Made by a program: the position numbers and the translations under genes | NCBI GenBank assembly: GCA_002238505.1 | Contig: MPMM01000006.1 | Span: 62,001-126,000, forward strand | Reading direction: 5' to 3' | Length of the DNA stretch: 64,000 nt | Source: SAR202 cluster bacterium bin22 | Lineage (GTDB): Bacteria > Chloroflexota > Dehalococcoidia > Lucifugimonadales > UBA3495 | The notes under the pieces: generated by a model | Databases searched by the model: none | Told to the model about the DNA's origin: nothing | The model's input: the letters and a program-made list of their open reading frames with translations, nothing else | In this document: positions 47,766 through 59,000 of the stretch, piece by piece | How positions within the stretch are numbered: the stretch's first letter is position 1 | Layout of the letters: the number at the start of each line of letters is the position of its first letter

Positions 47766-48125
47766 CGGCGGTGGCTTCTTCCCTACGGATAATAATGAGA
47801 GTATGCAATGGCTGAGATTGGTCAGGGACGGGCAGCGCCATATGGCTTGAAATGGGTTCCCCTGTTGACGGTGATGCCGAGAACATCTCCTCCATTACCA
47901 TTACCATTGGGTCAAGATCACGCCTGAAGGTTGAGTTCTGTGATTGCGTCTGGAGGAGGGACCTTACTAGCCGCCTGCCGGAGCCGCATCAGTGAAGTTG
48001 CCGGGACGGACCGAGCCCTCGGAGAGGAGTTCCTATCATCGGATGCCGATCTTTACCCCACGAACCGACGCAGCCTCCTTCCGGAGGTTTCAGCGCCGCC
48101 CCATGCCAGGCAAGAGGAGACAAGA
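47766..48125. other. Leader region upstream of the nucleotidase
   Basis: About 360 bases. The frame of the downstream gene is open back to 47931, but the added residues show no signal or domain and lack a ribosome site, so I treat it as untranslated. No clear promoter. Confidence 0.4.
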
Positions 48126-50390
48126 GTGAACAGGTTCAAGGGTTCACCTTCCGGAATAGCCAGAGCTTTGATGTTGGGCCTTGTTGCAATCTCAATTCTG
48201 GGGGCAACAGCCTGTCAGGGAGAAAAGGGACCGGAAGGACCGCAGGGAGTCCGTGGAGCAGCAGGAGTACCTGGTTCAGAAGGGAGGCGTGGCTTGACTG
48301 GGCCCCAGGGCCCAGAGGGGGTGCCGGGGGCCGTTGGAACGCCGGGTAAAGACGGACCGGTGGGACCTCCAGGGCCACGGGGGTTGGCCGGGCCCGTGGG
48401 CCCCGCGGGCCCTTCGGGCGGCGGCGCTCCCGAACAAAGTTACACCCTGCAGCTGCTGCATGCAGCAGATATGGATGGAACAACCGGGGCCCTGACCAAC
48501 GTGGAGAACTTCTCCGCGATTCTCGAGGGCTTCCGCAATCAGTTCCCCTACAACACGCTGGTGTTGAGTTCGGGCGACAACTACATTCCCGGGCCCCGCT
48601 ACTACGCTGCTGCCGACGAAGTTAACGACCCAGTCCTGGGCGTTTCCGGAGAAGGCCGGGGCGACATTGCCCTGCTGAACGCCATGGGGTTTCAGGCGTC
48701 GGCACTGGGCAACCACGAACTGGACCGGGGCACGGCAGCTTTTGCTTCCCAAATCGCTCATGATGAGAACGAGGGCGAGTATCCTGGCGCCCGGTTCCCC
48801 TACTTGTCCAGCAACCTGCTTTTCGCCAACGATGAGGCGCTTGCTCCTCTGGTAGTCGTCGATGGTCAGGAGGCGGCCCTTGTTGCCGGAAGTCTGGCGG
48901 CCAGCGCCGTGGTCACCGTCGCCGGGGAACGCGTAGGCATTGTCGGGGCAACGACAACTTACCTGTCCACCCTGACCATTGCTGGAGACGTGGCCGTCCT
49001 GCCCGGGAACCGTGCCGCCACATCCGACCTGGCCGTAGTTGTCCAGCGCGCTGTGGACGCGCTGACGGAACAGGGCATCGACAAGGTCATCCTGTTGGCG
49101 CATATGCAGCGGATTGCAATCGAACGAGAGTTGGCCGGCCTGCTGTCTGACGTGGACATCATCGTGGCGGGAGGTTCCAATACGCTGTTGACCGACGAGA
49201 CCGACCGCCTCTGGCCTGGTGACGTGTCGGCCGGATACTATCCCCTCCACCTCCAATCCGCTTCCGGCGAGCCTGTGCTCCTGGTAAACACGGACGGCGA
49301 CTATAAATATCTGGGTAGGCTGGTCGTTGATTTTGACCAAGAAGGACTGGTGGTTCCGGAGTCCATCGACCCCCACCTGAGCGGGGCCTATGCCACCAGT
49401 CCCCAGGGAGGGCACCAATTTGCCGGAAAGCCGATACCGGAGGTAACCGCCATCGCGGAGTCCCTGCGGAACGTGGTTATGAAACGGGACGGTAACATAT
49501 TCGGCCATAGTCTGGTCTACCTGAACGGTGCTCGCCGGTCAGTGCGAACCCAGGAAACCAACTTGGGCAATCTGGTTGCCGACTCATTCCTGTGGACCGC
49601 CCGGCAGGTGGACCCGGATGTGGCCGTTGCCCTGAAGAACAGCGGAGGCATTCGGGACAAGATTGGCTTTATCTATCAACCGCCCGGCTCCGACGATCCC
49701 TCAGAGATTGAGCTTCTGCCGCCCCGGGCCAACCCGGAAATCGGCAAGGTCGCAGGCAGTATTTCCCAGTTGGATATCCAGGGCGCTCTCCGGTTCAACA
49801 ACGGGATTGTGATCGTCCCTCTGACCGCCCAGGAGTTACTGGCGATCATGGAGCATTCCATCGCCGCCGACGGAGTTGGAACTGTGGATTCCGGCCGCTT
49901 TCCCCAGGTGGCGGGCATGCGCTTCAGCTTCGACCCTGCAGCGCCCTCTGGCGACCGTATTCAGTCGCTTGCCATAGTCGCCGCCGACGGGACAATTGCC
50001 GATCGGTTAGTGGTAGAGGGCGAACTCGCGGGCGATCCGAAACGCAGGATAAAGATGGCTACCATGAATTTTCTGGTGGATGGGGGCAGCGGATTTCCCT
50101 TTCCCATGCCAGCGGCAGGAAGGGTAAACCTTTACGGAGTTTCGGGCCACGACCCGAGCCACACCCGCTCCTCTGGAGGAGCCATGAACGAAGATGACGG
50201 CTCGGCAATCGTCCGTCCTGGGCTGGCCGACTTCGCGGAGCCAGGGACGGAACAGGACGCGCTGGCGGAATACCTGGCGGCCCATTTCACCGCCCAACCC
50301 TATGCCATCGCCGACACTCCCCGGGAAATGGACCGGCGCATACAGAACCTGGCTATTTCCGGAGTTCAGGATTCCGTATTCGGCAATTAG
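48126..50390 (+). CDS. 5'-nucleotidase/metallophosphatase lipoprotein with collagen-like stalk
   Basis: A 754-residue surface lipoprotein. The signal peptide ends LGATAC (lipidated Cys 30). Then 22 uninterrupted Gly-X-Y triplets (about 32-97) form a collagen-like stalk. A calcineurin-type metallophosphatase domain follows ([37 protein letters not shown]) to about 430, then the C-terminal 5'-nucleotidase domain ([40 protein letters not shown]). In the first metal motif the usual D-x-H is replaced by D-M-D, as in the HASDLEGG-type subfamily. GTG at 48126 with GAGGAG upstream gives a proper signal peptide. It probably releases phosphate from nucleotides at the cell surface. Confidence 0.88.
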   Translation: MNRFKGSPSGIARALMLGLVAISILGATACQGEKGPEGPQGVRGAAGVPGSEGRRGLTGPQGPEGVPGAVGTPGKDGPVGPPGPRGLAGPVGPAGPSGGGAPEQSYTLQLLHAADMDGTTGALTNVENFSAILEGFRNQFPYNTLVLSSGDNYIPGPRYYAAADEVNDPVLGVSGEGRGDIALLNAMGFQASALGNHELDRGTAAFASQIAHDENEGEYPGARFPYLSSNLLFANDEALAPLVVVDGQEAALVAGSLAASAVVTVAGERVGIVGATTTYLSTLTIAGDVAVLPGNRAATSDLAVVVQRAVDALTEQGIDKVILLAHMQRIAIERELAGLLSDVDIIVAGGSNTLLTDETDRLWPGDVSAGYYPLHLQSASGEPVLLVNTDGDYKYLGRLVVDFDQEGLVVPESIDPHLSGAYATSPQGGHQFAGKPIPEVTAIAESLRNVVMKRDGNIFGHSLVYLNGARRSVRTQETNLGNLVADSFLWTARQVDPDVAVALKNSGGIRDKIGFIYQPPGSDDPSEIELLPPRANPEIGKVAGSISQLDIQGALRFNNGIVIVPLTAQELLAIMEHSIAADGVGTVDSGRFPQVAGMRFSFDPAAPSGDRIQSLAIVAADGTIADRLVVEGELAGDPKRRIKMATMNFLVDGGSGFPFPMPAAGRVNLYGVSGHDPSHTRSSGGAMNEDDGSAIVRPGLADFAEPGTEQDALAEYLAAHFTAQPYAIADTPREMDRRIQNLAISGVQDSVFGN

Positions 50391-52281
50391 AAAACCCGAA
50401 TCGGGGCATTGGTGTCCGCGGCCTTTGAGGCGAGAGGGCCGGCCTTCTGTTTTGTATTCTAGTCAAGTACTGGGATCCTCGTGTCCTGGTCCTTCCACTA
50501 CCTTACATAGAAAAAATCGGGACTCAGTACCGACGGGCGCAGCCTGTATGAAGCCCCGCCTACTCCCGGTGAGCCATTCCGAAATAGATCGAGGGTTCCG
50601 TCAAAGACATAGCCCCCCAATCTATAAACACACTAATAATACAGGCTGCGCCCTAAATAACATGATACTAATACACATCTTATGGTATTGTTGTGCTTGC
50701 CCCCGTTAAAGGCGAGAGTATGCCTCCTTGCATAGGGAGGGCGTATGGTGGCAGTTGCCTGATATTAGGCCAATCCACCCAGCTTGGAGCCTTTGACTGT
50801 GGCACTGAGACACCTTCGGATTCTCCGTGTAATTGACTCAGGAGGGTTGATTTACGCCAGCATTCTCAATGCCGATTGCCCTTCCGGAGCGAGGTTGATG
50901 TGCAATGGATCATTGAGTAGATTTGACGCCGAAAATTGGGCTTTGGCTTTTCCCGGTGGCGAGACCTTCTTGACCAATGCGGTTACGCCTCACGGCCATA
51001 CTGACCACCCTTACAATCCGGGCTTTGCAGCAGCTTAGCCTGCATGAAGCAGTAGCACCCGTACGCAAACAGAGAGACTGCCGTCAAATCAGCTTGGGGT
51101 TCTTCGACTGGGGCGCAATGGCTGTTCTCTGGCCGTGGGGCGCAATAATGAACGCCGGGCAGAGACAATGCGGGTACCAACGATGGCCTGGCCAGCCCTG
51201 GAACTTGTTAGCGCGCGGTGCTGCTGCCTCGCTTGACGAGGCGAGCAATCGCAAGCCCCCTGGGACAGGTGCTGGACAGTCGGCAAGCCCTTGTTCCTGC
51301 CACACTTGGTTGTCTTTGGCTTTTTCAGTGGTCAAGCTGAAATTGAGCGCGGCAAGAGACAGCAAGTCGTGGCTTGCGGTGGGACACTGGACGGCAGAGG
51401 TTAACAGCACGATGGCGAACCCTATCCGGATCATGGGCGTGATTGATTAGTCTTTGAAGTTGTCCTGAGATACTCCTCGAATTCCTTCATTTCCTCCCCT
51501 CCTTTATCTCCGGACTGGTACAGAAGTTTTAAGATGCGAATGCGCTGCGCGCTCCGTTGGGTCGGTGCTTGGCCGCGGGGGCTGAGCCACCCTTCAGGTG
51601 GGAGGACAAGGCCTTTGGAATGTCTCGCTCTTAACCGGGCCGACCGAGTAACGGGGAAGGCGTCCACTGGCTCCATAGCGGCCTCACCGAGTCCTACCAC
51701 TAGGCCCCCTGACCCTGGCAGAGTTACATCCCGTGTCTACTCGGGAGATCTAGCGACTTTTTGAGGGGTTCGGCCGTGGAGAGGCGGGTTCAGGGACACG
51801 GCGGCAGGAATTTCTGGAGGCGAGTGATAACCGACCTGTGCTTTGGCCATCCCCCCGTTGGCACCATCGATAAGCAATGTGGGTATTACGAGGAACCGCT
51901 CGCTGGTGGCGATGCCGCCTACTCAAGGGAGGAGGAGTACATTCCTGGAGAGGGAGTTCCTGACACGTGGAAGACATGCTACTTCAACAGTTGGGCCGCG
52001 GCGGGCCACCGCTTCATTTACCGGCACGGAATTGCTATAGATTATCTTGACCGAGATCTCCAGGGACGCCAGAAAGCTACTAGCATCGAACCAGGAACTT
52101 CGCCGGAAAGCGATTTGCTTGGGACCGGCGGGAGAACAGTCTTCGACCCTGGCGTTCTCCCGTCAATGCCGAAGCCATGTAAAACAAGCCGAACTGACCA
52201 AGTGGGCTGGGCCACCGGGCTAGCCGCCCGCGTTACTCCCCAGCGAATATGGACCCCGATTCTAATTATAGGAAAAGGAGA
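50391..52281. other. 1.9-kb region without a supported gene
   Basis: The part at 50580-50710 is AT-rich. Frames of 70-175 codons occur on both strands (the largest at 51761-52285 plus), but none has recognisable motifs or a good ribosome site. It may hold decayed genes. I see no RNA gene or repeat that I can support. Confidence 0.4.
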
Positions 52282-53109
52282 ATGACTCAGCAGGCATCGG
52301 GTACCCCTGACTATACTATGGGATTCAGTGACGAGTTCATGGAGTCTGTCCGGCGCTATACCGCTGAAGCCAGCGCCGGATACCTCCTGCCCCACCTCCG
52401 GCCGGGCATGCGAGTTCTTGACTTCGGCTGCGGCCCCGGCACCATATCCGTGGGACTGGCCAAGGCCATCGAACCGGGAGAGTTGCACGGTGTGGACATG
52501 GAAGAGTCCCAGATTGAGCTGGCCCGGAGAGTGGCCGAAACCAGTGGCAACCACAACGCGTTTTTCCACGTGGGCGACGTGACCGCCCTGGATTTTGAGG
52601 ATAACTGTTTTGACCTGGCGCACTGTCACAACGTCCTCCTTTACGTTCCCGACACCCGGGCTGTGCTACAAGAGGCGAAGCGGGTCCTGAAGCCCGGCGG
52701 AATCATCGCGTGCCGGGAAATGATCGTTGGGTCGTGCTTTACCCACCCGGATTACGGAGTTATCAGAAAATCCTGGGACATGTTTGAAGATCTGCTGGCC
52801 GCCGACGACGCCCACCCGCAGATGGGCAAGGACATGAAGGGCCACATTATCGAAGCCGGTTTCACTAACCTGCGAATGACCGCTTCCTTCGACATTTACA
52901 GCACCCAAAAGGACGTGGACTTCATCCACGCCCTGGCCATCCAATGGTTCCTGTCTCCAGAAATAGTGGAGGCAGCTATAAAGTACGGCGCCTCCAGCCA
53001 GGAGTTGTGCGACGAAATTCGCATCGCCTATGACCGGTGGAGGCAAGATCCGGGGGCCTCGGTTGGCGTTGCCTTTGGCGAAGCCGTAGCCAGCAAACCA
53101 TATGGATAA
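52282..53109 (+). CDS. Class I SAM-dependent methyltransferase (UbiE/Methyltransf_11-like)
   Basis: A 275-residue cytoplasmic enzyme. The SAM-binding motif I is RVLDFGCGPGTISVGLA (about 46-62), the acidic residue after strand 2 is in GELHGVDMEESQI, motif II is DNCFDLAHCHNVLLYV, and motif III follows KRVLKPGGIIACRE. The C-terminal third, with paired Trp/Phe segments (SWDMFEDLLAADDAHPQMG), is specific to this subgroup. The start is the ATG right after AAAAGGAG. A close paralog follows 160 bases downstream, so the pair arose by tandem duplication. The substrate is unknown. Confidence 0.9.
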   Translation: MTQQASGTPDYTMGFSDEFMESVRRYTAEASAGYLLPHLRPGMRVLDFGCGPGTISVGLAKAIEPGELHGVDMEESQIELARRVAETSGNHNAFFHVGDVTALDFEDNCFDLAHCHNVLLYVPDTRAVLQEAKRVLKPGGIIACREMIVGSCFTHPDYGVIRKSWDMFEDLLAADDAHPQMGKDMKGHIIEAGFTNLRMTASFDIYSTQKDVDFIHALAIQWFLSPEIVEAAIKYGASSQELCDEIRIAYDRWRQDPGASVGVAFGEAVASKPYG

Positions 53110-53269
53110 TGACAAACATTGACCATTAAGGCCGCATCATGAAAACCGACTCGCCAATAGTAGCAGCCAGGAATTTGGCACCCGGGGCAACGGCCCTTCA
53201 GATATCCGATGCTGCTGGCGAAACCACGACCAGGAGGCCTGGATTCCACCACAGGGAGAATAAAGGAGA

Positions 53270-54089
53270 TGACCGACCGGACATCGGCAACCCCTGATTA
53301 CACCATGGGCTTCAGCGAAGAAATGCTCCAATTTTTTAGCGGCACACAGCGGAAGCCAACGCGGCGTTTCTGATCCCTTTTCTCCAGCCCGGAATGCGGG
53401 TCCTGGACTTCGGCTGCGGGCCGGGAACCATATCTACAGAACTGGCCAAGCTTGTAGCGCCCGGCGAGTTGCACGGGGTAGATATGGAGGAGTCCCAGAT
53501 TGACCTGGCCAGGTCAATTGCCAGCTCCGCCGCTCAGGAGAACGCCATTTTCCACGTTGCCGACGCCACCGACCTGCCCTTTGAAGATGGTTACTTCGAT
53601 GTGGCCCATTGCTATAACGTCCTCACGCACATTCCCGACACCAAAGCCGTTCTGGCAGAGGTTAAGCGGGTCCTGACACCCGGCGGCGTCATCGGCAGCC
53701 GTGAGATGATAAGCAGCTCCTGCTTTTCCCACCCCGACTTCGGTATTATCCAAAAGGGATGGGACATGTTTGAGGACCTTTTAGCTGCCAACGACGGGCA
53801 CCCCCATATGGGAAAGGACCTGAAAAACCAGTTTCTTCAGGACGGCTTTGCCGACGTAAAGGCCAGCGGGTCTTTCAACTATTACACCACGCCCAGGGAC
53901 ATTGAATTCTCTTACAACCTGGTAATGGGCTGGTTCCTCTCTCCCGAAGTCATGGAAACGGCCATTAATTATGGGGCTTCAACAAGGGAAATGTGCGATG
54001 AAATTCGCCGCGCCCATGACCTGTGTAAAGCGCATCCCGGAGCGACGGTTGGCGTTGCCTATGGTGAAGCCATAGGCTCTAAGACCTGA
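53270..54089 (+). pseudogene. Tandem paralog methyltransferase with two frameshifts
   Basis: The downstream 231 codons (from 53394) match the neighbour almost motif for motif (RVLDFGCGPGTIS, GELHGVDMEESQIDLARS, KRVLTPGGVIGSRE, GWDMFEDLLAANDGHPHMG). The N-terminus is in pieces: ATG 53270 after AAAGGAG begins MTDR, then TSATPDYTMGFSEEMLQFF is one frame away (one base missing near 53281), and RHTAEANAAFLIPFLQPG is a further frame away (one base missing near 53338, next to a run of six T). The open frame from 53394 lacks the N-terminal segment and is unlikely to be active. Confidence 0.85.
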
Positions 54090-54103
54090 TATTCTCCTGA
54101 ACA

Positions 54104-54135
54104 ACGTAGGGGCGCATCTCGATGCGCCCCTACGT
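54104..54135. repeat. Perfect 15-bp inverted repeat hairpin
   Basis: ACGTAGGGGCGCATC and its exact complement are separated by two bases, 14 bases after the methyltransferase stop. There is no T-run, so it is either an atypical terminator or one of the GTAGGGGC-type intergenic palindromes seen in some bacterial genomes. Confidence 0.8.
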
Positions 54136-54346
54136 GAATGCGACTGCTTTGAAGTGGTTGGCTGGGGATGAATCGTCAACGTGGCGCAGCCCAAAATCCA
54201 TGATGGTTGGCGCCGGACATCGTTCCTTGCCTTTATGGCTGTACCTTTAGGATTTCCGGGTTTCGGCCTTCGCCGGAACGATGGAGAGAAGCAGTATCAT
54301 CAATCACTTCAGAGATATTCGACTGCTTGGAACGTCACTGCGGGAT

Positions 54347-54823
54347 TCAATCGTCGGTTGCCGGACCCTGCGCCAGGGCGTCGTAGTTGGCGGTCATAGT
54401 AAGTGCAGCGGAAGCAAAGGCGCCCAGATCCTCGTCGCTTATCCCCAGCACCAGAGCCTGAAAAAACTCCTGAATGGCTCGGTCGGATTCGGTAATACGT
54501 TCCCGGCCGGCATCCGTCAGGCTCAGCATCACGATGCGCCGGTCATTGGGCAACCGCCGGCGAGCCAGAAAGCCCATCTCCACCAGGCTGTTCACCAACC
54601 GGCTGATTCGAGCCGGGTCCGTGGGCAGCACATCCGCGAGCTGGGTAGCCGTGCATTCCTCGTGGCCCAGGCAGAACTTTAGCAGCTTGAATTCCAGAAC
54701 TATCAAGCCGTAGGGCACAAGTACTTTCGCCATCCCCTTGTCCAAGGCAGTAATTAAACTGCCCACATGGGTTTCCAGGGCTTCACTGAAGGAACTTCCT
54801 TCCGGCTGATTAGAAGAAGTCAA
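54347..54823 (-). CDS. MarR-family transcriptional regulator
   Basis: A 158-residue winged-helix repressor. The recognition region is ATQLADVLPTDPARISRLVNSLVEMGFLARRRLPNDRRIVMLSLT in outline (about 60-105): helix, turn, helix and a wing with the DRR signature. Long helices at both ends are for dimerisation. The ATG start gives the normal family length. It converges on the methyltransferase pair, which could be its targets. The effector is unknown. Confidence 0.93.
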   Translation of the reverse strand: MTSSNQPEGSSFSEALETHVGSLITALDKGMAKVLVPYGLIVLEFKLLKFCLGHEECTATQLADVLPTDPARISRLVNSLVEMGFLARRRLPNDRRIVMLSLTDAGRERITESDRAIQEFFQALVLGISDEDLGAFASAALTMTANYDALAQGPATDD

Positions 54824-55423
54824 ACTACCACCTTGCCTTCCGTCGGGGAATGGTGTCTCAGTTCCGGCCTGTCGGATGCTGATAGGCTGACCTGTGTGAT
54901 AAATCTGCTCGACGCAGTAGTTGCGCCTGAGTGGGTGAGAGCTGGACCACGGCCCTTTGAAAGCGGCAACCTGACTGAAATGAAGGCATCAATTCAAGAC
55001 TGTCGCCCTTACTCTTCCCTCCGGAACCATGGCTCAGGACGCGAATAGTTTAGCTATGACTTATTTCGGAACTATTACACAGTACCGTCGGCAACTGGCC
55101 AGCTATGGCCGGTAGCCTCATCTCCAGGGGGCCCCACCCTAACCTCACGCCCTAATGGGCGAAAGCGACTCTTGAGGTGGTTTTTCACCCTCCGGGACGC
55201 CGGCTCCGACGGTTTGCAGATAAAGGATACCCTGCCGGGTAGCTTGAAGGATGTCATGCCGGCGCCGGCGGGAAGAGAACGGTGCAATAGCTGTGAAATA
55301 AGCCTGAATCGAAATGATGGTCCGAGGATGTATCCGGGCTTGTTTCGAAGTTCACCAAGGTGTTCCCGTGTTTCTGTTCTGCTTGCCGCCAGCTATTGTA
55401 ATATAACGCAAGCATATCTTACC

Positions 55424-55450
55424 ACAAATATTGTGCCGGAAAATATTTGT
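55424..55450. promoter_or_regulatory. Inverted repeat, possible operator
   Basis: ACAAATATT (55424-55432) and AATATTTGT (55442-55450) form perfect 9-bp arms around a 9-base spacer in AT-rich DNA. The two-turn spacing is typical of a dimeric regulator site. No regulator is known. Confidence 0.4.
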
Positions 55451-55485
55451 TACTCCAATCACCTTATTAAACAAACTTCTGGTGA

Positions 55486-55514
55486 GACAATGGTTGGTGT
55501 TGACAACCATTGTC
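55486..55514. promoter_or_regulatory. Inverted repeat, possible operator
   Basis: Perfect 11-bp arms GACAATGGTTG and CAACCATTGTC (55486-55496, 55504-55514) around 7 bases, 36 bases after the previous inverted repeat. This is too symmetrical and AT-balanced to look like a terminator. It could be a repressor site or a hairpin in a leader RNA. Confidence 0.4.
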
Positions 55515-56012
55515 TTGCATAGTAGTATCCCAAAAGCCCGAGGGAAAACCGAACCTAAAGGAAGCGGAATAACAATCGGTGAACGACCCAAATTGTAGAT
55601 GTCCGGCCCTCGCCAGGGGCCGGACATCCAACAGACCAAGCCCCGATGCCTCCGACTCTCACCTCGAAAAGGCATCAGGAGCGGCTACAACCCCATACTA
55701 CCCAGTTGCCCCCTGCCGTTGCAAGCGGTTGGCGGGATTGTTAACTTCGTGTTTACACTTCCGCCGGCCAGTTCAGACGTCGGCTCGGCCAAAAGCCTCT
55801 TTCCGCCGGTTTTCCCTCAGCGTCACGCCCCTCCCGGAAGCTGCCAACGAGCCCTCCTCTCCTTCCACCCTTTCTTCCCCTCTTGGGGGGAATGCCAGGC
55901 CCGTGTCGCGTTTTTCCGGCAACAGGAGCAATGCCTTACTCCAAGGCACTTCCGTCCAGCGCCTTTCGTCCAGCGATTGGTAACCGGAACACAGACACTG
56001 AGGTAAAGCGCG

Positions 56013-59000
56013 ATGAAGACCGACGCCCTTAAGTACGATTATCTGAGACTGGCCGCGTCCACGGCGGCCCTGCTGGCGATACTGCTGGCAGCCTTCCTGT
56101 CTTCTTCTGTGGTGGTGGCTGAGGAAACAACCCCACCGGACCCAATACGGTTGCCGGCCTATTCTCCCCAGACCACCGCGCCCAGTTGCAACGCCTACGA
56201 TATTGCGCTGACCGCAAGCCATTCCACTTTATCTGAAAGCGACGCCGCCGCAGGACTTACGCTAACGGCGACACGCACCGGAACGGACGGCGCAGTAACC
56301 GTGGGCTATACCATGGGGGGAACTGCCACAATAGAAGGCTCGGGCCAGGATTGGGTGCCCTGGTTTTTGCCCGATCTGATCATTCCGGATGGGGCGAGCA
56401 GCAAAACGGTTAGACTAGCCTTTACGGGCTTTGAAGACGAGATTTACGAGGGACCTGAGACTATCGTGATAACCGGTTCAGCTGATGGAATGACCGTCAG
56501 TGATGCCGTTATTACTCTTACCGACAGCGACGATTACCGTTCTACCGGCGAAGATATCATCTTTGCATTAAGCCAGAGCACCATTAGGGAGGATGCCGGA
56601 GCCACCGAGATCACAGTTTATGTGAGCCGTGAGTTGAAACAACTCGAGAAGACGGTCACCATTTCAGTTGCCGGAGGATCGGCCACCGACGAAACTGACT
56701 ACACCGCAACAGCATTGACGTCTATTACCATTCCCGAAGAAGGCAACAGCAATTCCGCTAAGCTGACCATTACCCCTGTGGATGACGAGATCAGCGAAGG
56801 TAACGAGACGATCCGGATAACGGGAACAGCCGACGGAGCCAAGGTAGGAACCGCCGATATCGCCATTCTCGACAACGACTTTCATACGATAAAGCCCGGC
56901 GAACCCACGGTTACCCGCACCGGGTTCACCGAGCGGTCGGACCCGGCCCTGGACGCCACCTGGACGGCGCCCGACGACACCACCTCTCTGTCCAAATACG
57001 AGGTCTACCACTGCAAGCAGGGCGAAACCAAGTGGAAGGGCAACGGGCGCGTGGACAGCACCACCACCAGCATCAACCTGCCAGGCCTGGATGCTGGCGG
57101 GAATTACCACGTAAAGACTCGCGCCCTCGACTCTGATGGCGAGCCCCTGGGCGGCTGGTCCCAGGTCGGCTCCGGGCGAGCCAACAGTCCGCCGTACCAC
57201 ACCAATAGCTTCTTTCATCCGCACACTCTTAACTGGGGCCGTATTGGCACGGGTTCGATTGACCACCAATTTGCCGACACCGACGGTGACACCCTTGACT
57301 ATGCGGCGGAGGCCGAGCACCACGGCCTCTTGCACGCCTGGATACATTGGGACGGCACAATCCCCCACCTGCGCTACCAAGCCTGGAATCCCAGTGTCAA
57401 ACGCGAAAAGATTGACTACTGGGCTTTTGACGGTTTCGGCGGCTATTCTCCTTCCCCTGGTCATTGGGTAACTATTGCCACAAACGAGCAACGCAGCATT
57501 ATCGAAAACTCGCCCGCCGGCGCCAGCGTGGGCCGGGCGGTGAAGGGCAACCCTAACGACAAGGATGGAGACGGGAATCCGGACGAAGTCTATTCATACA
57601 CCCTGGAAGGAAATATCACCGACGCATTCGAGATTGACTCATCCACCGGAGTTATTACCGTCAAGTCCGGGGCCACCCTGGACTACGAGACCAGGACTAC
57701 CTACACCGGAAAGGTCAAATGGACCCTAAACAGTTGGGACATCGCCGCAAACATAACCATCAACGTGGTTGACGATGACTCTGAGATTATTCTGAGTGTT
57801 GACCCGGACAGCATCTCCGAGGACGGCAACGCTACGAACATCACCGTCACGGCGACGCGGGGGAATAATGTCGATACAACTGATGCCATCGAGATAGACG
57901 AATTTTCCCTGGGTGGCACGGCCACTGAGGGGGCATCGGGCGACTACACTGTAACAGGGGAGTTGTCCAGCATAACCATTCCTGCCGGACAGAGTTCGGG
58001 CACGGGTACCCTGACCATCACCACGGTTGATGACGAAATGGCGGAGAGCGACGAGACCATCACCGTGTCCGGCTCGGCCGGCAACCTTTCGGTAGCCCCC
58101 GCCACCATTACCATCACCGACGACGACTACGACATTACCCTGAGCGTGGACCCGGCCAGTATTGCCGAGGGTGCGGGTGAGACCGACGTAACTGTCACGG
58201 CAACGAGGAACGACGGAAGCACAGATGGAGCAAAGGTGGTTACCATCGCCGTGAACGGCACGGCGGTAAACCCGGCAGACTACACCATCTCAGATAACCC
58301 CCTGACCACCATAACCATTGCTGATGGAGAAAGTGACCAGGAGCATACTCTGAAAATCACGCCGGTTGACGACTCCATTCAGGAACTGGACGAGACTATT
58401 ATCTTCACGGGAACGTCGCCCGGCCTCGATGTGGGCTCCGACGCCACCGTAACCATCACCGACAACGAGCCCGACGTTATCCTCAGCGTAGAGCCTGACT
58501 CCGCCGTCGAGGGCAGTACCACCGAAGTCACCATGACGGCGACTCGGGCCGGCACGGAGGGCGAAGTCCAGGTCCTGACCTCCTATGCTGCCGGCGCTGC
58601 CGGCACTGCTACCCTGGGGACGGACTGGAACGTCTTGTTCTCCGGGCGGGACATAACCATTCCGGACGGGGCCACCAGCGCGTCGAATACCCAGACCTTC
58701 GACCTGGTCCAAGACGACGACGTGGAGGGAGATGAGACATTCGAGGTACAAGGAACGGCTGGCAGTCTGACAGTGGAACCGGCCACTTTCACCATCATTG
58801 ACGATGACTTTGACATCAGCCTGAGCGCGGAGCCGGCCAGCGTTCTCGAGGACGCCGGCGCAACGGTAGTGACGGTTACGGCCACGCGAAATGACGAGAG
58901 CGACACGGCAGAGCGAGTCATTACGTTCTTGCCCCTGGGCGGTACTGCGAATGACCCGGCTGACTATTCTGCCACGTCCCTGAACAACATAACCATTCTA

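Larger units (their letters stand above)
54824..56012. other. 1.2-kb intergenic region with AT-rich control-like segment
   Basis: No supported gene. The segment 55385-55515 is markedly AT-rich and carries two inverted repeats (listed separately). Frames on both strands at 55579-56006 have no motifs. Confidence 0.45.

Noticed and set aside
47931-48125. N-terminal extension of the nucleotidase
   Set aside because: The extension would bury the signal peptide, whereas GTG at 48126 has a good ribosome site and puts a proper lipobox at residue 30.
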